From Cylindrodendrum hubeiense (taxonomy: Eukaryota > Ascomycota > Sordariomycetes > Hypocreales > Nectriaceae): a DNA stretch of 64,000 bases. The notes below the pieces were generated by a model. It did no database searches and was not told the DNA's origin. It saw only the letters and a program-made list of their open reading frames with translations. This document shows positions 11,415 through 24,143 of this stretch, piece by piece. Where the stretch lies: NCBI GenBank assembly GCA_014621425.1, contig JAANBB010000027.1, positions 147,482-211,481 of the forward strand, read 5' to 3'. The first letter of the stretch is position 1, and every line of letters starts with the position of its first letter. The position numbers and the translations under genes are program-made.

Positions 11415-12975
11415 CTAGGTTGGTAGTTTAGATAGAGGAGCAGGATAACAAATTAACACCTCTCCACTTACACGCACATTCTAATGAACTTCTGTAACTT
11501 GAGTGCCCTAGTACCACTCCATGATCAAACCCCTCTATATACTGCATTTAAACGACTATTTTAATGATCCACTATGGTCTTCAGTGTGTTCGGAGCCGAA
11601 GAAATCGTCGTAGACGTAAACTGCAATGATGGCTACGTTTCACTCCTCGTAGAACCCAAGTGACTGCAAAGCGTCACTCTTGACTTTCCAATACTCCTAT
11701 GGAGGCACAAACAACGCACACTCACACAGCTCTGGTAGACGAGTTGAGAGTCATCGCTGAGGCGGGTGTGCATGGGGGTGGCGATAGTATCTTGGATCAA
11801 GGGACAGATGGCGCGTCATCCAGACCCCAACCTTCCAGGGGATACGGCTGTCATACTGCCTCTTATTATGGCTATTTATACTTGACTAGTCACAGATAAG
11901 AATTGCCCTATATGATTCGACAAGGTAACCGGCATGCTGGAGCGGTATGTCATAGTCTCCTCGTAACTAGGCCTGAACTTGAGTTGCTAAATGACTGAAT
12001 CATCACGTAACATGATGCGTGCTTTCCGGATTGAGCTGCTAGTCAAGAATGTAGTCCCCAAACTCAGACGAGCAGATGTCGCGGGAGCATATGCTGGTAT
12101 CTCGAACAATGTGCAGTCCTTTGTGAACAAACAACCAAGGATGAGGAGGCATGGCGTGACTGAGGCCGGTAGTTTGGCACATAACTCACCATACTGATCG
12201 GAAGTTTTACGTCGAAAATTTGCCATTTCGATAACAAGAACGGCACATGAACAGCACAGTGCAGTCACCTCCTCGAGTACCTCTGCTGCCTAGGGACGCC
12301 GAGATCGGGACTAGCGGAATTGGATTTCCTTCCTTGTAGTATTACTAGAGGGCGAACGGGTAGCGAAAGCCGTGAATATCTACCCTTAAACCAATTGGGG
12401 TGTAGGAGGACGACTTCACGAGCTGCGTAGTCGGAATGAACATGGCCTTGCTGAGCCAACGTGATCACATGAGCAACGCCGGATTCCCAGCATATCCGCT
12501 CTAGCAATGAAAAAAGCACGCTGAGGCACTAAAATTGGCTATTGCATTGTTAGCATTGTGTTTGAATTCAGTACTCGTCACTGTATTTCCATGAAGGAGA
12601 TTTGCAGCCCCGTTGGAAATTGACGGAAAAGGGTGAATCGCGCTTATATATCCGACAACCGCCCATCAGGCGCCCGAATCAGCAGGCAGCCAAGAGCGAT
12701 GGTGTGCCATCGGGAATGATTCCCAGAGGCCAGAAGTCCATCTATAGCCGTGATAAAGAGATAATGGACGAGATTTGGGCCTTTTATTGGCCATACCCCG
12801 CACTTTTTCCGATGAAGACGGTATTCCGTGCATTGCCGTCGGGACTTGACTCCACATCGGCGTCTTGTCCGAGACTAGCACGGAATCATATCCATGCCGA
12901 AGCGAGACATATATCGTCTTGCAGGTGCGATGTTTGACGCTGGATGATTGTGGATGACACAACAAACCTCGCATC
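11415..12975. other. Intergenic; weak coding-like stretch on the minus strand
   Basis: No gene can be supported. On the minus strand between 12519 and 11987 two adjacent open frames (12265-12519 and 11987-12268) read in a moderately protein-like way, but no domain, start context or consistent splice set links them. The rest contains the promoter region of the NRPS-like gene. Confidence 0.35.
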
Positions 12976-15900
12976 ATGACTATCAGACACGATATTGCCG
13001 CGCCGGCCGTGTCTCGGGCCCAGGCGTACGAGTCAGAGGCCAAGATGTTTACTCTCGATGAGCTACTTAAGCGCCGCGCCTCGGAAATGGGCGACGCGCC
13101 ACTGTTTGGCTGCCCGGCTGCTGGCGTGGATGATTTCGAGGATCATAGCGCCCGTGCTGTCGACAGATATGCCGACGCTGCCGTCGTAAAGCTGCGGGAG
13201 TTGGGATTGAACCCTGTTGTATGTCTCGGAATTGAAACCGTTTGCCGTCTGTCCCTAAAGCTCACTCTTGCAGGATGCACACGTCCAGAACCCGCCCGTC
13301 GTGGGGATTCTAGCGCAATCTGGTCTCCACATCGTTATCCAGATGATCGCCTTGAATCGTCTGGGATATGCGTCTTTCATGATTTCCACTCGCCTTCCCT
13401 GCCCAGCCATCACGCAACTCCTCGACCTTGCCGACTGCAGCATCGTCCTGACAACACCCGGTTTCCATCCCGTTTTGACCGAAGTCAAGCAGCACCGGCC
13501 GTTGGAGTTTCTCCCCCTGTTGATGCACTCCGACTACTATGGAAAAGATGCACCGCGATTTGTCCGGCCCTACAATCCGGACAAAGAAGCTAACAAAATT
13601 GCCGTCATTCTGCACTCTTCTGGCTCAACAGGCCTCCCGAAGCCCATCTTTCTCACCAACAAAAGTTGCATTGCGGCTGCTTCTACGCATCTGAACATGC
13701 GATCACTGCTAATGTCGCCCATGTTCCACAGCCACGGCTTCTACGAGATTTGGCGATCTGTTTACTCTAGGAAAGCCCTCTACTTTTGCAACTATGCACT
13801 ACCGCTGACGAGGGAATCGCTACTGCGTATGCTCAATGCCATCAAGCCAGAGCTTTTCCACTGCGTGCCGTATGTGGTCAAGCTTCTTGCGGAAGCTGAA
13901 GAAGGTATTCAGGCTCTTGCCAGAGTCAAGCTCGTTCTGTTTGCCGGGAGCGGCTGTCCAGATGATCTTGGAGATCGCCTTGTGGAAAGCGGCGTAAACT
14001 TAGCTGGCAACTACGGAACGTGAGTTTTCGCAGATACTGCACCTAGCAATGACTAAATAATGATGCAGCACCGAAATTGGCCGACTCATGAACTCGGCAC
14101 GCCCAGAGGGCGACAAGGCGTGGAATTATCTACGCCCCTTGCCCAAGGTGGAAGAATACTTCATAATGGACGAAGTTGCACCTGGATTATACGAGTGTGT
14201 TGCCCTTGACGGGTTGCCATCGAAGAACACCACCAACTCGGACGACCCTCCTGGTTCATTTCGCACTCGGGACCTTTTCACGCCACATCCCTCGCGACCA
14301 AAGTTGTGGAAATATGCGTGTCGACTCGATGACCGATTCACTCTGATTAACGGCGAGAAGGTCTTGCCACTTCCTATCGAGGGACGCGTCCGACAGGAAG
14401 AGATGGTCAAGGAGGCCATTGTGTTTGGCGATGGATGCACCTATCCTGGACTCATTATTGTCAAGGCAGATCGGGCGGCTCACATATCCGATGACGAGTT
14501 CATCGAGAACATCTGGCCGGCCGTGGAAGATGCCAATCTCCGAGCGGAGAGTTTCTCCCGTATTCCCAAGGAGCTGATCGTCGTTCTGGCAGCTGACACC
14601 ACGTATCCCCGGACTGACAAGGGAACGTTTATCCGAGTACCCATGTACCGCCAGTTTGCAAAGGAAATTGAGGCGGCATATGACAACTTCGAAGGTCAGA
14701 ATAATCAAGGAGGAACGCTATCATTGGAGGGTGATGAGTTGGAGACCTACCTTATTCGCCAACTGAAGGAAAAATGCGGTATGGAGCTTCCGTCGTCTGA
14801 GATCGACTTCTTTGCGGCGGGTGTCGATAGTCTGCAATGCATCAAAATTTGGAGTTTGATAAAGAGAGAGCTAGACCTCGGTGGCCGACAATCAGAACTG
14901 GGACAGAATGTCCTCTACGAGACTGGAAACATTAAACTGCTTGCACGGTATTTGGAAGGACTCAAGACTGGCAAGGAAGACGTGGCGCAAGACGAGCTGC
15001 AGAATATGGAGGGCTTGATCACCAAGTATTCCTCGTTTCAGCCTCATGTCGCCGCAGATGCCACGCAGCCAGAGAAGGAACTTGTGGTATGTGAACCCAT
15101 CTGCCCTGTCAGAACTGGATCTCCCTAACTCGGTGTAGCTCCTCACTGGCGTTACCGGCGCTCTAGGCGCAAACATCCTGTCCCAACTGACTGCCCAACC
15201 TAAAATCGGAGCTGTATGGGCTATGGTGCGAGCATCTAACGATTCCGCAGCATCAGAAAGGTTGTACAGTTCCATCGAGGCTCGTGGAATGACCTTGACG
15301 CCCGAGCAGAAGGCGAAGATCGTCCCGCTCTCGTGCAATCTGGGTCAGACCGATCTTGGTCTTGAGGCATCTAGAATCAGCGAGCTTCGTGCCAATCTGA
15401 CAGTCGCCATCCATAGCGCGTGGGCTGTCAACTTCAACCTCCCCGTGCAAAGCTTTGAGGACCAGCACATCAAGGCGGTACACAACCTGATCCAGATCAC
15501 ACTTTCCGTCCAGACGCCCAAACCAGCGCGTTTCTTCTTCTGCTCGTCTGTCTCGTCGGCCGCCGGATCGCCTCGGCCTGGCGCCGTGCTCGAGTCATAT
15601 GTTCCTTCGCCTTCTCACGCACAGCACACAGGTTATGCGCGTTCCAAGTATGTCGCTGAGCACATCACGCGCAACGCCATGAAAGATTCCGGTGCCGCTG
15701 CGAGGGTCCTTCGTATTGGGCAGTTGGCTGGCGATACCAACTTGGGAGTGTGGAATACTACTGAGGGAATACCATTGATGATTCAGACGGCAGTGACTGT
15801 GGGCGCGCTGCCTGCTCTGAATGAGGTGAGACTCATCCAAGGGTATTGATGTGATGCTGAGCTGACATAATTTTGCAGGAAATGAGCTGGCTTCCAGTCG

Positions 15901-16325
15901 ATCTTGCTGCCAGCACTATCCTCGACCTCACCAGCACTGGCGCGGAGACACCTGGTGATCGAAGCTCCGATGCCGACCTGATGTACCATGTGTTGAACCC
16001 AACTCGCTTCCACTGGACACGCGACATGCTCGTCGCACTCGCTAGCGCAGGGCTCAAGTTTGAAACTCTCCCGACAAGCGAGTGGATGGAGAGACTGAGG
16101 CAATCCGACCGCGACCCGCTGAAGAACCCGCCGATCAAGTTGCTGGGTTGGTTCGAAGGGAAATACGGAGCCAAGGCGGCCTCATCGGCTGAGACTGGGA
16201 CGCTGGATTATCTGACGGAGAGGACGAAGGAGGACAGCGCCACTTTGAGGAGTGTGCCTGATGTGACGGATGTGTCTTACGTGAAGAAGGTGCTTGAGCG
16301 ATTTGAGAAGAGTTGGGCGACTTAA
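12976..16325 (+). CDS. NRPS-like carboxylate reductase (A-T-R), 1046 aa
   Basis: Exons 12976-13218, 13274-14019, 14069-15086, 15139-15825 and 15879-16325, with canonical GT-AG introns of 49-55 nt. The adenylation domain shows the P-loop motif SSGSTGLPKP (about residues 196-205), FHSHGF, NYGTTEIG formed across intron 2 (about 327-334), and RLDDRFTLINGEKV. The thiolation domain has FFAAGVDSLQ with the phosphopantetheine serine near 584. The C-terminal reductase is a Rossmann domain with GVTGALG (about 673-679) and the YxxxK pair Y835/K839 in GYARSK. Such enzymes activate an aryl or alkyl acid as AMP ester, load it on the carrier and reduce it to an aldehyde (family knowledge); the substrate here is unknown. 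There is no condensation domain. All key residues appear intact, so the gene looks functional. A secreted protein follows 673 bp downstream on the same strand. Confidence 0.93.
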
Positions 16326-16998
16326 GTGCGTTGGAATCTCTCCGCACGCCTATGACTAAGCGGATGACCCGGCTTAATCTTTGCTATTTCATATATAGCC
16401 ATGACGATGACGAGAATGAGAATGTATGTATAGAGTAGCTTATCTCCACAACCCGGCGGGGGAGGGGCCAACGAGTTGAGAATCGGCCTGGCCTAGGCCT
16501 CCCCCTCTTGTCAATTGCAGCAGATATTTGGATAAACCTCCGCGTAGTCAGCGCAACCTTACCTTTGAGCCTTAATCAGACATCGCAGTTCTATGAAAGA
16601 TCCGTGCGGTGGCGGTGGGGCCGACATGACTATTAAGACGATCTCTTATGGGAGCAGGGGCATGGTCTCTTTCAGACCAATAGACGTCCCGCCATGTCGT
16701 GCCATTTTGCGCTTCGACGCTTTGACGCAGTCATCATATGCTGTCTCCAAGATTAAGGTCCGCGCGGGGAAAATGCGTGGATACCCACTAGACCTAATTA
16801 GAGAGCTAAACGACCATGCATCGTGACAGTGCAGAGACCCTGGCTTTGCCGGAATACGAGAGTTGACATCCTTGATGGATCCAGCAACAGTTGAGGCGAC
16901 CGACGGCAGTATAAATATCCTATCAAAGCCACTGACCAGACAACTTCATTCACAGAGTCATCCACCATCTTTCACATTACTACTGTTCATTCTTTGAC
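16326..16998 (+). other. Intergenic between the reductase and the secreted protein gene
   Basis: Holds the 3' region of the reductase gene and the promoter of the next gene. I see no coding feature I can support. Confidence 0.5.
16910..16918 (+). promoter_or_regulatory. TATA element of the secreted protein gene
   Basis: TATAAATAT lies about 81 nt upstream of the ATG at 16999 and is followed by a leader rich in C, A and T, as in many fungal genes. Confidence 0.5.
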
Positions 16999-18176
16999 AT
17001 GTCATTCAAGACAACAAGTCTCGCCGCCCTCGGACTCACAATCATGGCATGTATTCAGCAAGGCAGTGCTATCTCTACGACGTCCAAAAGTCTGAACTAC
17101 AAGCACGTTGCAGAGATTACCAAAGAGATCCGGTGGTATGTAACGCCTGGCAAAATGACAAACGTTGCGCAGACGGACGAGGAGTTTGGGTACGAGTACG
17201 AGGTGTAAGTGAACCTTTAGGCTTTTCTCCTTCACTTAGGCTAATATAGAAGGGATCAGCGTGCATGCTGAAGAAAGCACTGCCACCGGCAACCTCATCG
17301 AACCTTTACGCTCTTACTACCAGGTTTATACGTATCATCATGATGCCTTGGCCGAATGGGATCCATCCGCGGCCCCATTTGTAAGTTGCATTTTCCTTGA
17401 TGAAATGTTTGAGTTGGCTGACATAATGGCAAGACCGCAAAGACGCCCCTCCCATTCAAATACGCCCCCATGGCTTTGACAAGGCAGGTCTGGAACAGCT
17501 TCCAAGACTTCAATGTGTCTTTAGATTCGGCGGCGTACCAGAATAAAACCGCTGGTGTATGTCAGTCCAGTGGCAAATTGAAACGTGAGCTAACCCGCGT
17601 AGCACATATTCTGCAGACAAGATCAGTTCGGGTCCGCATTGACACCACTCGCAAAGCTCTCTTGGAACACGACAAAGGCGACTTTTGTCGACACTGAGAC
17701 AAAGTCTAGAGATGCGGGCATGTACGTCGGTCTTCTTCTGGCAGACAGCTCTGCTGGCACTTCCCACGAGGAAATCTATAAGACGCTCGAACTTCGACGT
17801 GAATACGTGGAATCACGACTGCGCGTCAAACCTGGTCTAGCCACTGGTCTTCTCAACTACGTGCAAAGCGGCAAGGCTCTCGTTACTGGGTACGTGAAGA
17901 GTGCACGATGATATGATGCACGGCTAACATAAATGCAGGACGGAGTCTGGTAAAGTATTTATGGATTCACTCCAAGCAAACTCGCCATTCACTGCTGGTA
18001 TCTTTTGGGAACATGTTGCTCTGGAGGAGTTCTGGTTCAAGTCCCCTACAGACGCCACGTCCTTCTTTAAAGGCTTGCCAAAGCTCGGAAAGTTGCAGTG
18101 GAAAGGTTCTTCAGGATCATATGTCGTAGCTGGAGTGCCTAAAGTAGTTTTTGATAAGGATAAGGGTAGGCTGTGA
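16999..18176 (+). CDS. Secreted protein of unknown function, 324 aa
   Basis: Exons 16999-17204, 17260-17380, 17434-17556, 17603-17889 and 17939-18176 give one continuous frame with introns of 46-55 nt (donors GTAAGT, GTAAGT, GTATGT, GTACGT). The N-terminus MSFKTTSLAALGLTIMAC followed by IQQGSA is a typical signal peptide with a probable cleavage site near residue 25. The rest is a soluble mixed alpha/beta protein with no transmembrane segment. The last 160 residues, with a GMYVGLLLADSS strand and a later GIFWEHVALEEFWF strand, faintly suggest a dimeric alpha/beta-barrel fold of the antibiotic-biosynthesis-monooxygenase type, but this is a guess. Same strand as the reductase and with its own TATA box; co-function is possible but unproven. 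Confidence 0.8.
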
Positions 18177-18784
18177 GTGGTGCTGAGTGTCAGATGGAAA
18201 ATACACTTGAAGTTGAAGGGGGAGTCTATGACGGTTTGCAGCTAATGTAGCTAAGAATATATTCTGTCTTCACTTCTGGTAGAACAACTTCGCTGCAATG
18301 TGATGTATGCTATTGTTATGTACTGAATACTTAATAGGGTAAACATACTTGTTGGCAGAAGAAACACAAAATTCTTGGACAAGAGCGAATTTGACTAGGC
18401 GAGGAAACTAGAAAAGCTCTATTTATATCGGTACATCACATTGATCCATTCAGAAGTGCCTATGGCTAAAATTGGTACTCTCGTTAGGACCCAGACATGT
18501 TTCACGAACCCCAGGTTCTCGACCCAGGTGGTGGGATCCCCATGTGTCAGTGGCGCCTGGTGTTTTAGACCCCTGGCCAATGTTACAAGCGGAGCTGTTT
18601 GTGTTTGGTTATGTTTAACCACACATGTTGATACAACTACACATTAATACAGCTGGAAACTAGACAATAACCTCCAAGAAGAAGAAACTATTCATCAATC
18701 CTGGATATCGGAGACAAGACGTGAACAATCATCGCTATTACCGCACCAACCCCCATTGCACCAACCCCTCGTTATAAAATTACA
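18177..18784. other. Intergenic between convergent genes
   Basis: Convergent 3' regions of the secreted protein gene (plus) and small family copy A (minus). No coding feature supported. Confidence 0.5.
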
Positions 18785-19150
18785 TTATTTGGAGTCAAAC
18801 TGTGCTCCAAAGCCGGCAAAGTTGACGTCTCGCTCGTTACATTTTGATGATGTTTTCGGTGTCAGTGTCGAAATAGTCGAAGGATCCTCGACGACGTGCT
18901 GAGCATGGGGTTCGCGGATGAAGAGTGGAGTTCCAATTGTGTAGGAGGGGTCCTGCATTCGTACGTTGACGGGTTCGGTAGTGGTGCCGGAGGTATTACT
19001 ATGACTCAGAGACTCTTGTTAGTGAAATGCAGAACTGGACGGTTTGAGTTGAGGTGGCAGGAGCAGAGCATTTGACGGAGTAGAAGTAACGGGAAAAGGG
19101 TCTCACAGTGATGCAGTGGCTTGAGAATTGTTGAATGATGAGGTCGACAT
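18785..19150 (-). CDS. Small conserved family protein, copy A (87 aa)
   Basis: Exon 1 is 19150-19107 (44 nt) and exon 2 is 19004-18785, joined by a phase-2 intron of 102 nt with donor GTGAGA, branch CACTAAC and acceptor CTCTGAG. The predicted protein starts MSTSSFNNSQATAS, holds the core EPVNVRMQDPSYTIGTPLF followed by IREP, and ends FAGFGAQFDSK. No signal peptide or membrane helix; polar, S/T/N-rich and probably cytosolic or disordered at both ends. Homologous to the genes at 51141-51587 (copy B) and 62532-62941 (copy C) in core motif and exon-intron structure. The tail AGFGAQFDSK matches AGIGAQFDVK of copy B. I do not recognise the family, and the function is unknown. It is too short and too spliced to show as a long open frame. 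Confidence 0.82.
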
Positions 19151-19185
19151 GCTGATGGGTGTTGGCCTGGTTAAGTAGCCAAGGT

Positions 19186-19194
19186 CTATTTATT
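19186..19194 (-). promoter_or_regulatory. TATA-like element of copy A
   Basis: On the minus strand AATAAATAG lies about 36 nt upstream of the ATG at 19150. Placement fits a core promoter with a short leader. Confidence 0.4.
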
Positions 19195-22100
19195 GGCAGC
19201 ATTAGCTCCTGCCCAAAAGGGAAAATGGCCTGCCAGGGCCGGTAAGGCTACAGTGGAGATGGCCCTGGGAGAATCCACGGGAAGGATTTTTCTCACAATT
19301 CGTTAAGGTAAAGCGGCACTTGACGGGGAAACATGAAGAAAGTGAGATGGTAGAAGCCTCGATGCCTGGGACGGCGCTGGATATGCCGCAGTACAGCCAT
19401 CTCGAGAGGACAGGAGCTGAGATACTTATACGGCAAGCCCCTGGTGAGATGTGTGCCCTGGTCTGGACGGGACATTAGTGAAGACAGGTCAAACGTCTGA
19501 CGTCTTCGGCGGTGTGTAATACCGACAGAGCCTCAATTTTGGGACCTTTGACCATGGTGCCAAGCCAGGGCCAAGAGGAGTCATGAATGAGGGAGGGAGC
19601 TCATGTCTCAAAACGCCCGAGACAGGCGTAGACTGAGCTAGCTGTTTATGAAACCGCGTCTGGAGGGGTCAACCATGTCTCGAGGATCTTGACGTGCACA
19701 CGGACGGACAGGGATCTCTATTGCCAGGAAATTGTGACAGACTCGTCACGGAGCCACGCCGAGCCACGGAGACTTCCAGATTCCATTCCATATGACGGGA
19801 GAGCAGCGAGGCCGAATCGCGGGGCATTGCCAACGTAGCGGTTCAAGCGAGATTACCCCAGCGCACGTTGCATGACGGCCGCAGCATATCCACCGTGGCC
19901 ATAATGTCGTGTGTGGTTCGCGCACTGCGTTTGAGTGCCCATCTCGTGTTGCTATCTCGTGTTGCACAGGCTTCCAAAGAAGCGCCAGGCTCCAACGGCG
20001 CAGCGGTTGTTGCATGAAGAATCAATGCCGTGCCACTGTTAGAGCATGGCTCAACGCTCTCGGTTGCCCTCTCGACCACTTCTCTCCCCTCTCCAGCCCC
20101 CATGGTTTCTCTGCACACATGACAATTAGAGTCAGAGCCGGGAAGAATAATACCAAGGGTATCGATGGCATCTTAATGGATACTGTTTAGTTTTGGACCA
20201 TTAGCCAGTTGAAGTGGTGATTGAGCTTTCCTCATGGCTTGCACACACCATAGCGACTCGTTATTTTCCAGTGCCCGCCACAATTAATCCTCAGTCAGAG
20301 TCAGGACCTCGTTTCGGTGTCCGCGACCTCTTCGGATCTTGGTGCGACAAGGTCCTTCCTGGAAGCCAGGAATCGGCTACGTCAATGATTCGCCGCTAAC
20401 CGAGGCGTTGCTGGCTGCTTGAGTGTCCGTTAATCGGGGGCGCGCCGCTGAACATCTTCAGCCTAATTTAGTACACCGCCTCCCTGGAGAATCATTCTTT
20501 AATTTGGAGTAATCTCAAAAAATATCCGAGCTTTCGGAGATGGAACCGAAAGGGGAACACAGCCCGTCGTGGAGGGAAGTGCCATGAATGCGTGGGGGAA
20601 GAGGACACGGCCAACGCCACTGTAGCCTTATCCAGGGACGATGTTGAGACGTGTTCTCAGAGACCGATGCAGGGGGCACTACGCGTATCTCAGGTTGGCC
20701 TACGGAGTGCACGCCCGGCTAAACATCTTATCAACTGGTGGAAGAATGGATCCAATCTATGCAGCATGCACTCCCGGCAATGTGGAAAGATCTACCAGCA
20801 TCGTAACACAATTGTGCTCCATAGATCTCATAATAATAGAATTGACCAGGTTGAGCTTCCCAGTCTAACATCCTTCAACTTGGTACCATTGAAACCCGAG
20901 AATGGAGTAGCATGTTCTAGTTGTGGGATTTATGTGGGTGATGTATCCCATCTGGGTCGAACGACAAGAAAAGGAAACATCCAAATGGGGTAGAGCCCTA
21001 GGCTTGGCGTCTGATGTGCGAATGGGTTGGCGACGGGGCCATGATGCGAACACGACAGGACGCCACACCTTAGCACCTATAGTGCACCCCAGATACACCT
21101 GTCAATGCGTCTTCTTTTGTTCGGCGCAGGTCCAGCCGCCTCACTATTCGGCGTTGCATTGAGGCGCAACGCAGAAAGGCAGATGACGACCTGCTCGCTG
21201 TTTGACCAGAATCAGGAGAGATCGCATGATAGAGAGACTCCTGAACGTGAAAATTTTGCAGTAATCCAGCTAGAGGGAGATGCGAGCAGGAAATCTCAGT
21301 GGAAAAATTCGTCACCTGCTGACGCCTTGAACCCTGCTCATTCGCTTCCCCGTCCCCTGCTCGTTCTCCAGCCAAGGCCCAGATTGCCTGGGCGGCCAAG
21401 AGAAGCCGAGAGATCGGCAAGGCCAGGGGCAACCAGGTAACCAAGATTCAAATTTTCAACGGCCTCCATGTCCATGCAGAGCATGGAAGGACCCTGCTGC
21501 CAGCTTAAACCGTGGCCAGAACCCGGCAGGCAGGACTAGGGACGGAGAAATTGGGGCAACCTTCACAGCCCGGGCCATGCACGAGGGTCAATAGCTTCGG
21601 AATAGCTTGGAGATGGCGCCGGTAAACAGTGGCGCTCCCGCACGCGTTAACAAAGCAAGTACCACCTGGAGACAGCATTATCTTGGCTTTGATCTTGGCT
21701 TTCTATGTGTGGGCCACATTGGATTGCCTCGGCCCCGGGGATACATCACTCAGGCCATCGGGAGTTTCCGAACTGAAAGCTGTTGTTTCTGTCCCATCAC
21801 AAGCAGTCGACAACGTGCCAATATTGACAGGCTGTCCTCCATTCCCCGGTTCATCCGAAGCGCCCACAAAGAACCTCTGTGCGGATACACAGGGACATCC
21901 CTGTTCTGGGTCGACCACCTGACGTGTGAAACTCGGCCGGTAAGTTAAATCAGCGGCCGCCGTTCGTCATCGCCCGGTTCGCCTGCTAATCATCACCTGA
22001 CAGTCTTGGACGGTAAGGCGTCCAAAGGTGAACCGGAGACGAAACATTGTTGAGAACTTTTCTGAAACCAGAAAACGGTGAATCAATGCCACCTTCTTCC

Positions 22101-22722
22101 GGTCCCACCTCCCGTACCCATATTTTATCCGGTCTGGTTGAAGACCGGGGTAAGACCTCCAGGCACAAATGTGCTGCGGCGACTCCACGCGGCATGCAAG
22201 GCGCGCTCCTTGCACAGCCCACGAGTCGGTGCAGGATTAATTATGCTGGCGCACAGTTTAGTGCATACCAGGTCCCGAGAGACGGCCCGGCAAATGCTGC
22301 TTGTTGGGAAAATATTGAAGCCCACAGGGATGTTGTGGGGTGGTCTTGGAAGGCTGTGCACTTAATGTGTGATCCATCATCAACTTTCAACCAGGCGCGC
22401 ACGTTATTAGAGAAATGAATTGTAATCACTAGAAATTGATTGCAATCTCCGAATCACAGGCGTAGTAAATCACATGCTGAAATTTAAAGGTGGAGTACCA
22501 TAGCTAACCACCCGTGGGCTCGGGTTGCAATTATCTCACACATGTCGGTGACAATGCCTGTCTTGGACCAGAGCTCTCTATCTCCCTATCTTGAATTCTA
22601 TAGCTTAATGTACCATGTGTGTTCTGTTTCGAAGCTTTGGTCTATATTCTTAGCTGTCCAGGTGTCGTATACTATGGAGGTCAATGGGGTCCCTTGGCTG
22701 GTTTCTTTATTGGGCTACCATC
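19195..22722. other. Long intergenic region without supportable genes
   Basis: About 3.5 kb. Several open frames of 60-130 codons exist on both strands, often overlapping, but none carries a recognisable motif, signal peptide or consistent splice set. Confidence 0.45.
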
Positions 22723-24143
22723 TCACAGAGGAACCTCAGCTGTGTCATCTCCACTGAAGTACTTGACACCCTTCTTTGCCAGACGCAACAGATCGGAGAT
22801 GAATACAGACTTCTTGAGAATAAATGTTCCCGTATCCTTTGGGATGTAAGACGGATACGATTGCAGCATCTCAAGTACTGATCCAAAGCCAAACTGGCTA
22901 TTGATCTGAAACATATGTTAGCCCAGTTTTTTATTTATGTGAGATATACCTACCTCGTAAGTCCTGTTTTGACGGAAAGTAGTTGTGTTGATACTGTAGG
23001 CGAGATAGGTCGGACCATCATAGGTCTCATTCGTGGGCGGTGGCAACAACGCTTGAATGACACCAACAGGGTTCATAATTATTCCACCGTCCATACCGGC
23101 CACGACACTCCACACTTTGGCTGTGGCGCTGTAAATATGCACACCCGCCATATTGACTGCCATAGAACTGAATGGATGGGAGATCGTGTCCGGGTCTTCG
23201 GGGATGTAGGGGCTCTTTATGTTGGGGTACATGGCGATGTGAATATCCTCAAGTTGTGCCTGCATTGGGAACGTCATTTGTGTATGAAGATGTCTAAGGT
23301 TAGATGTCAGTGCATTGCCGAGATGTTGGAAGCGAAGGGGCTCTACTCACTCCCAGCACTCAAGAAGCCCAATCCGACCATACGGTGTAGCCACTACTTT
23401 GAACCCATCAACCGTGCCGTCACTCCAGAGATTGCGTTCGAACTCTGATGCGCGAAGCTTTTGGCGATGAATCAGTGTTTCGCCCTCCGGAGACCAGAAA
23501 ACCTGAGACATGTGAAGTTTATCGCCGATACGCTCCGAGGCGCCGATGGCGACGTAGATCCCGGCTTTCTTGATTGCATTCACGAGAGCATTCCAATTAG
23601 AGTCGTTTTCCACCAGGGAGTTGTTGATATAGCTTTGAGTATATTCAGGCTGGGACATCATGGTGAATGGATATCTGGTGATGGGATCGTCAGGGGCGGT
23701 TCCTCCGAGCAGTGTTTATTCACAAAGTACTCACCCAGGAAACCAAACTTCAGGGAAGACCAAAAGTGAAACTCCATCACTGGCGGCCTTGTTGATAAAT
23801 CCGATTGCTCTCTCTGTTGTCAAAGTGATGTTCCAACTTCCTTGCGGCAAGGACTGCGGGTGGCTGAAGAGTTCCACAGGGGAGGGGCCGTCACTGCAAT
23901 TCATCACTATTAGTATCCTTTAACTCCTGGTATATTTGAACAATTGTAGACATACTAAGGCGACTTGACGACCGTGGCAACGGTAAAGTTCTCCGGATCT
24001 ATGTGGTCGTAGAAGCCCTGAGAGTTCAAACTGTAGGTGGCATTGACGATCTCGCAGTCTCGTTTCAGAGCTCCTCCATGACGAGATGCCGCAAACACCG
24101 CTGATGCATTCAGAAACAGGAGGCTAAGAAGATTGGCAAGCAT
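22723..24143 (-). CDS. Secreted nitrilase-family carbon-nitrogen hydrolase, 397 aa
   Basis: Exons in transcript order: 24143-23956, 23893-23735, 23674-23351, 23293-22954 and 22905-22723; introns of 48-62 nt with GT-AG ends. The start at 24143 gives a signal peptide MLANLLSLLFLNASAVFA, unusual because nitrilases are usually intracellular. The catalytic triad is visible: Glu 111 in FPEVWFPG, Lys 188 in RQKLRASEFERNLWSDG, and Cys 222 in LLECWEHL, the last rebuilt across intron 3. These match the branch-1 nitrilase/cyanide hydratase pattern, which attacks a nitrile carbon through the cysteine (family knowledge). Length is normal for the family with a leader added. Several NxS/T sites fit secretion. 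The substrate is unknown; an amidase-like role is possible. Confidence 0.9.

Noticed and set aside
11987..12519. Two adjacent minus-strand frames that look protein-like
   Set aside because: No domain, no start context and no splice set joining them.
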